Below are positions 5,766 through 7,090 of a stretch of 7,090 bases of DNA, piece after piece. The translations under genes were made by a program, and so were the position numbers. This DNA is from Lachnospiraceae bacterium (GTDB lineage: Bacteria; Bacillota; Clostridia; Lachnospirales; Lachnospiraceae), in contig JAJQCL010000237.1 in the NCBI GenBank assembly GCA_021202715.1, positions 1-7,090 on the forward strand, in the 5' to 3' direction. Positions within the stretch are counted from its first letter, which is position 1; each line of letters starts with the position of its first letter. The notes under the pieces are model-generated. The model did no database searches. It was not told the DNA's origin and saw only the letters and a program-made list of their open reading frames with translations.

Positions 5766-7028
5766 TCAGAATGGGAAGAAAAGAGGTACCAGCAGGGCAT
5801 TAGCAACAGCCAGTATAATGTCCAGTCCCAGTCCATATCTGAAATAATCCCGGAAACGGTATCCGTATACTCCAACCATATTTAAAGGTGTATTTGAAAG
5901 CGGAGTACTGAAAGCAATAGACGAGGCCAGCGTAATTCCCATGGCAAATGGGTAAAGTGAATATCCCATCGTATTACATATATTCAGCACCACAGGAAGA
6001 ATAATCACCAGAGCAGTACCATTGGTCATAAACTCACTGAACACCTGAGTCAGAACAATAGAACAGATAAACAATGGCCAGGCATTAATCTCCGTCCCGA
6101 TAATGGAAAAAATTGCATCTGACAGCAGATCCGCTCCTCCACTGACTTTCAGAGCCTGAACAATTCCCAGACACCCTGCCAGCCTCGTCACGCTGCTCCA
6201 CTGTACCGCCTGAAAAGCCTTTCTCTGGTCGGTACACCCGAATATTATGCAACTCACTGCAGCTCCGGCGCCGATTACCGCAAGCGGTACCGGTTCCAGG
6301 AAAAATAATATGACCGTAATAACGAAAATAAACAGCATACGTAACTGGTGTCTGGAAACTGTTTTTTCTTCTGTCTCTTCCCTTTTCCACTCTTCAGGTA
6401 TTTCTCTTCCTCCCCAGATCCGTTTTCCCAACGGATATCCGACTGTCATCACATATACAAGCAAAATAATAATCAGAATCAGACCAACGAATGCATAGTC
6501 AAAGAATCGAAAACCCTTCCCTGTCATCTCTGTCAATATATTTTGAGTCGTCATCTGGGGAGCTGAACCCACCAGCGTTACTGAACCGCCCAGTATACAT
6601 GCAATCGCAACCGGCAGCATAATATTTCTCAAATCCAGGGACTTTTCTTTTTGCTGCCGGTTCTGAAAAACAGCCATGAACATTGACAATGTCGCCACGT
6701 TAGAAAGGAAGGCAGATACAACCGCCGCCGTCAGCACACATAAAAAAAGCAGTTTTCTCTCGTTTCCTCCAGAAATACTGAGTATCATTTCACCTACTCG
6801 TCCGGCTACTCCTGTCTGAAACATGGCGTCACCAATGATCATCATTGATATAACCAGTATAACAGAGCTCGAGGAAAACTGTCCAAATACCTCTGAAAAA
6901 GAAGCAACGTCAAACACCACCATCAACACACAGCCAAGTACCGCCGCGGCAGCCATCGGAATCCATTCTGTCAAAAAGAGTAAAATACATACAACAAATA
7001 TCAACAGTCCTCTCTGAGCAATACCCAT
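5766..7028 (-). CDS. SLC13/DASS-family anion permease (substrate unknown)
   Basis: This integral membrane carrier belongs to the DASS group (dicarboxylates, citrate, sulfate; usually Na+-coupled). Its 420 residues form many hydrophobic segments, including 8-39, 54-66, 93-121, 136-154, 178-198, 229-264, 316-351 and 400-420. Two inverted-topology repeats are visible. Repeat 1 has FLSNVATLSMFM (107-118) and GGSVTLVGSAPQMTTQN (147-163); repeat 2 has FMTNGTALVIILPV (333-346) and AFSTPLSNTPLNMVGVYGYRF (372-392, shown here as two parts: AFSTPLSNTP and LNMVGVYGYRF). A charged loop (202-228) separates the halves. The motifs that are SNT in characterised members read SNV and TNG here. The ATG at 7028 has no Shine-Dalgarno. 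A TTG at 7004 follows GAGAGG by 4 bases and could be the true start, removing 8 residues before the first helix. The adjacent GntR regulator suggests inducible uptake. Confidence 0.88.
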   Translation of the reverse strand: MGIAQRGLLIFVVCILLFLTEWIPMAAAAVLGCVLMVVFDVASFSEVFGQFSSSSVILVISMMIIGDAMFQTGVAGRVGEMILSISGGNERKLLFLCVLTAAVVSAFLSNVATLSMFMAVFQNRQQKEKSLDLRNIMLPVAIACILGGSVTLVGSAPQMTTQNILTEMTGKGFRFFDYAFVGLILIIILLVYVMTVGYPLGKRIWGGREIPEEWKREETEEKTVSRHQLRMLFIFVITVILFFLEPVPLAVIGAGAAVSCIIFGCTDQRKAFQAVQWSSVTRLAGCLGIVQALKVSGGADLLSDAIFSIIGTEINAWPLFICSIVLTQVFSEFMTNGTALVIILPVVLNICNTMGYSLYPFAMGITLASSIAFSTPLSNTPLNMVGVYGYRFRDYFRYGLGLDIILAVANALLVPLFFPF

Positions 7029-7043
7029 TTTATCAATTTGAGG

Positions 7044-7086
7044 TGCTATAATAAAGTTGTAACAGGAGTGGCTGATAAGATATAAT
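7044..7086 (+). promoter_or_regulatory. Candidate plus-strand (divergent) promoter sequences
   Basis: Two perfect TATAAT hexamers occur on the plus strand. One at 7047-7052 is preceded by TG one base away (TGCTATAAT, extended -10). The other at 7081-7086 has TTGTAA (7057-7062, 4 of 6 matches) 18 bases upstream. Both would transcribe rightward out of the window, away from the permease. AT-rich intergenic DNA yields such matches by chance, and no plus-strand gene is seen inside the window. Confidence 0.4.
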
Positions 7087-7088
7087 CA
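7073..7088. promoter_or_regulatory. Imperfect palindrome, candidate operator
   Basis: TGATAAGATATAATCA is an imperfect 16-base palindrome with arms TGAT / ATCA and 12 of 16 positions symmetric. It overlaps the plus-strand TATAAT at 7081-7086 and lies about 45 bases upstream of the permease start. Its first ten bases differ at one position from TGATAGGATA upstream of the regulator gene. Binding by that regulator is inference. Confidence 0.35.
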
Positions 7089-7090
7089 AT

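Noticed and set aside
1..7090. Mobile elements, CRISPR arrays, tRNA genes, defence or toxin systems
   Set aside because: I looked on both strands and saw no transposase or integrase, no regular direct repeats, no cloverleaf sequence and no toxin-antitoxin pair. No hidden system is supported.

Overview
The window is a stretch of bacterial chromosome in which every gene I can support lies on the minus strand, so it reads from high to low coordinates. Gene content and order (cysS, mrnC, rlmB), strong AGGAGG-type ribosome binding sites, a one-chain (alpha2) glycyl-tRNA synthetase and a small lipoprotein gene ahead of it point to Bacillota, probably Clostridia and perhaps Lachnospiraceae. The family-level guess is inference from gene content and protein style. 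No mobile element, CRISPR array, tRNA or rRNA gene is visible.

Right part (about 4940-7090), more AT-rich: a multi-pass membrane permease of the SLC13/DASS (divalent anion:Na+ symporter) type, followed 77-150 bases later (depending on the start used) by a GntR-family regulator with an FCD ligand domain. They look like a small uptake module with its own transcription factor. The substrate cannot be read from the sequence. A strong intrinsic terminator at 4897-4929 closes the module. At the right edge, plus-strand promoter-like sequences and a 16-base imperfect palindrome suggest a divergent gene beyond the window.

Left part (1 to about 4890), GC-rich: a near-consensus promoter (4863-4891) starts what looks like one long housekeeping transcript. 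It encodes a predicted lipoprotein of unknown function, glycyl-tRNA synthetase, cysteinyl-tRNA synthetase, Mini-ribonuclease III (its start overlaps the cysS end by 16 bases) and the 23S rRNA 2'-O-ribose methyltransferase RlmB, which runs off the left edge still open. Together these genes charge tRNAs and mature 23S rRNA, a typical translation-support operon. cysS-mrnC-rlmB is the classic Bacillota order. The lipoprotein-glyS lead-in is the less usual part.

The window is mostly ordinary. The points most worth a second look are the unknown lipoprotein at the head of the synthetase operon, the regulator's degenerate FCD metal site, the permease's non-canonical SNT motifs, and a shared TGATARGATA motif lying over promoter elements at both ends of the permease-regulator pair.
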